From the NCBI GenBank assembly GCA_965242745.1, contig CBDETG010000095.1, positions 68,729 to 132,728 on the forward strand: a stretch of DNA of 64,000 nt, written 5' to 3'. The stretch comes from JABAAI01 sp965242745 (GTDB lineage Bacteria; Spirochaetota; Leptospiria; Leptospirales; Leptonemataceae). The notes below the pieces were generated by a model. The model ran no database searches, had not been told where the DNA came from, and saw only the letters and a list, made by a program, of their open reading frames with translations. Positions 62,258 to 64,000 of the stretch are shown here, one piece after another; position 1 is the stretch's first letter, and each line of letters begins with the position of its first letter. The position numbers and the translations under genes were made by a program.

Positions 62258-63124
62258 TCAGGGCTCGATACGCGCTTGGTTGGCCTGTATAATGGGGTCT
62301 TCCGGCCTGATTTCTAAGGCATAGTGATAATAGCGGCGTGCCTGCGTATAATAATTATCAGCCTGCTCCCTAAGACCTTTCTTTGCCATGAGCTCTGCTT
62401 GTTTTTCGTAAACAACGCCGAGATTGTTGTAAAGCATAAGCATATCATTTTGATTTGCCGATTTAATATGCAAGGCATTTGCTAAGCGAAACTGGGCAGA
62501 TTCATAACGGCCTTGCTGCAAGAAGATCAAGCCGTCCATATAGATGGCATAAAAATTTTGCGGTTCCTGAGCCAGAATGTATTCTAACTGGCGATGAGCT
62601 TTGCGATACTGTCTTGCTTCATAATAGACTGCCGCTAAACCGAGTCTTAAAGGGACAGCCCCCTTAAAACGCCTGAGGGCCCTTAAAGCAAAGGCAAGGG
62701 CTGAGCTGTACTTTCTACGAGCCCGTAAAACGCGCAGATATAAGGCAGAGACCTCCATACGATTAGGATGCTCCCGTAAAGCAATCTGGGCATGAGCCGC
62801 AGCTTTCGGGTAATTCTTTAGAGCAAGGTAGTTGAAGGCAGCCAGCATACGCAAGGCCATGTGATTTTTGTGCTGGTCAAAAATACTGCGTATTTTCTCA
62901 AGAGAAGCCTCATACTTATTGTACAAATATAATTTCAAAGCCTCTTGGTAAGCTGACTCAAATGCGATTCTTAGGGAAGGGACCTCTGCCTCCTTTTGCT
63001 GAGCCCACATGGAGTCCTTGCCCGTCGCAAGAAGAATACAAAGAAGGCTAAAAAAGAGCTGAAGGCAAAAAGGCAAGGCACAACCTTGGAGTGATCTGCC
63101 GAGTACTATCACTTTTGCGAGCAT
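62258..63124 (-). CDS. TPR-repeat protein with N-terminal hydrophobic segment
   Basis: This 288-residue protein has a hydrophobic N-terminus (about 15-35), suggesting export or membrane anchoring, followed by about six tetratricopeptide-like repeats (ALKLYLYNKYEASLEKIRSI, YPKAAAHAQIALREHPN, YRKAHRQLEYILAQEPQN, YESAQFRLANALHI, YYHYALEIRPEDP). Such repeats mediate protein contacts; the partner is unknown. The stop is 30 bases ahead of mtaB on the same strand, so they may be co-transcribed. Confidence 0.85.
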   Translation of the reverse strand: MLAKVIVLGRSLQGCALPFCLQLFFSLLCILLATGKDSMWAQQKEAEVPSLRIAFESAYQEALKLYLYNKYEASLEKIRSIFDQHKNHMALRMLAAFNYLALKNYPKAAAHAQIALREHPNRMEVSALYLRVLRARRKYSSALAFALRALRRFKGAVPLRLGLAAVYYEARQYRKAHRQLEYILAQEPQNFYAIYMDGLIFLQQGRYESAQFRLANALHIKSANQNDMLMLYNNLGVVYEKQAELMAKKGLREQADNYYTQARRYYHYALEIRPEDPIIQANQARIEP

Positions 63125-63346
63125 AGAAGTTTTTAGTTTTTCATCATGCCTTGATCATACTAAGAATGGAGCATTCAGCCAGCTGGGTATGAGAAGAAGT
63201 TTTCTTCTGACATGATCGAAGCAAGCGCCAAGAGCGAAAAAGCAAAAACGAAAATGTCTCTTAGTCTGCCAAAAAGGCAATTTACAGAGCACTTTGGCTT
63301 AAAGCCTATTGAAAAAGCAAGCGTTTCTCTATACTCTGATTTACTT

Positions 63347-64000
63347 TCAATTTGCCCCTGCAGAAGGAGCTGAAGAAGGCGAGGGTTTTCGTTTTCTGAG
63401 CTCTGGCTCTAGGAGCAGAGTAGACTTAGGATGAACCCTTTCTTTGCTTAGTTCATCCTGGCGCTTTGCCAGAAAGGCTTCTTTTTTAAGACGTATATTT
63501 TTGTAATTTTTCCATGGCTCTTTTCTGAAAATCAGCTGTTTTTTTTGCCCTCCCTCTTTGGAGCGCATACTTGAAGGCGCGCTTATGAAGAACTCGTAAG
63601 GGCTATTTAGCTGCTCTTCAAGCATTTGTACAGCTAAATAGTCCTCAACTTCCTTTTGGAGAAGACGACGAAGAGGGCGCGCCCCCTGCTTCTCATCAAA
63701 GCCCAAAGAGGCAAGATAACGTACAGCATTCATATCAATATGAAGATGGATCTTTCTTTCAAAAAGATGTTCATTCATATCCTGCACCATGATTTTTATG
63801 ATCTGATGTATGTCCTTTTCTTGCAAGGGTTGAAAACTAATCACTTCATCGATTCGGTTCAGGAATTCAGGATTAAAATGCCTTTTGAGCTCTTCCTCAA
63901 GCTTGCTTTTGCGGCTTGCATCCAGTTCCTTTGCATCCTCAGTAAAGCCCATAACGCTCCCTTTTTGTATAGCGCGTGCGCCCAGATTGGAAGTCATAAT
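63347..64000 (-). CDS. ClpA/ClpC-type AAA+ ATPase, C-terminal part (5' end outside window)
   Basis: The frame is open to the window edge (position 64000) and begins inside the second ATPase module with IMTSNLGARAIQ, the sensor region. FNPEFLNRIDEVISFQPL contains the arginine-finger region. LGFDEKQGARPLRRLLQKEVED is the C-terminal D2 small domain. The last 70 residues are a Lys/Arg-rich extension ending in SAPSAGAN, longer than typical ClpC tails. The full protein would unfold substrates for ClpP. ClpB is less likely because the coiled-coil region cannot be seen, so the exact subtype is unsettled. Confidence 0.88.
   Translation of the reverse strand: MMTSNLGARAIQKGSVMGFTEDAKELDASRKSKLEEELKRHFNPEFLNRIDEVISFQPLQEKDIHQIIKIMVQDMNEHLFERKIHLHIDMNAVRYLASLGFDEKQGARPLRRLLQKEVEDYLAVQMLEEQLNSPYEFFISAPSSMRSKEGGQKKQLIFRKEPWKNYKNIRLKKEAFLAKRQDELSKERVHPKSTLLLEPELRKRKPSPSSAPSAGAN

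Overview
The window looks like part of a spirochaete chromosome, most plausibly an aerobic Leptospirales-like lineage. The evidence is a spiro-SPASM-type protein, paired 7TMR-DISM sensor proteins, lipoprotein signal peptides with relaxed lipoboxes, and an aa3-type cytochrome c oxidase with a heme A synthase. No rRNA is present, so this placement is inference. GC is moderate in most genes, lower in the restriction-modification module (6.0-8.2 kb) and much higher in two large lipoprotein loci (24.2-27.9 kb and 48.0-51.3 kb).

Layout. 0-5.5 kb: end of an HD-GYP protein, purC, then a leftward operon (YHS protein, SDR, GMC oxidoreductase, double-VOC protein). 6-8.2 kb: overlapping restriction endonuclease and methyltransferase genes with a hairpin leader. 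8.3-9.96 kb: an IS30-family relic with both terminal inverted repeats, and a fatty acid desaturase. 10.2-11.1 kb: repeat island A, followed by tRNA-Ile. 11.8-16.3 kb: hybrid histidine kinase, RNase D-like exonuclease, small membrane protein, M16 peptidase. 16.5-23.9 kb: coxB, coxA, a TldD-like protein, GDPD, heme A synthase and a GshF-like ATP-grasp protein. 24-28 kb: repeat island B and a very large Cys-rich GLUG lipoprotein. 28.3-32.3 kb: two 7TMR-DISM sensor proteins. 32.3-37.7 kb: a GH31 protein lacking both catalytic acids, tRNA-Tyr and tRNA-Thr, pdxH, bioD, cutA, and a papain-fold lipoprotein without its catalytic Cys. 37.7-41.2 kb: repeat island C, an orphan GLUG gene tail, and broken IS1182 and IS481 transposases. 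41.4-47.8 kb: SH3 lipoprotein, bifunctional nuclease, membrane protein, cytochrome P450, an AroF-type DAHP synthase and aroC. 47.8-51.3 kb: island D and a frameshifted second GLUG gene. 51.7-63.1 kb: DUF445 protein, topA, carA, SurA-like chaperone, spiro-SPASM protein, outer-membrane barrel, island E, mtaB, TPR protein. 63.3-64 kb: the end of a ClpC-type ATPase.

The least ordinary component is a set of five repeat islands (about 10.5, 24, 38.4, 47.9 and 60.3 kb) built from one family of large imperfect palindromes plus a second family rich in GTTGTAATAA. The islands abut gene ends: one supplies the last codons and stop of aroC, one borders the stop of the intact GLUG gene, and one carries an 80-bp detached GLUG gene tail. 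With one intact GLUG lipoprotein gene, one frameshifted copy and one tail fragment, the arrangement resembles an expression locus with silent donor sequences. Antigenic variation by gene conversion is a hypothesis here, not a demonstration. A second theme is pseudoenzymes: a GH31 protein, a papain-fold protein and sensor kinases, all apparently intact but missing catalytic residues.
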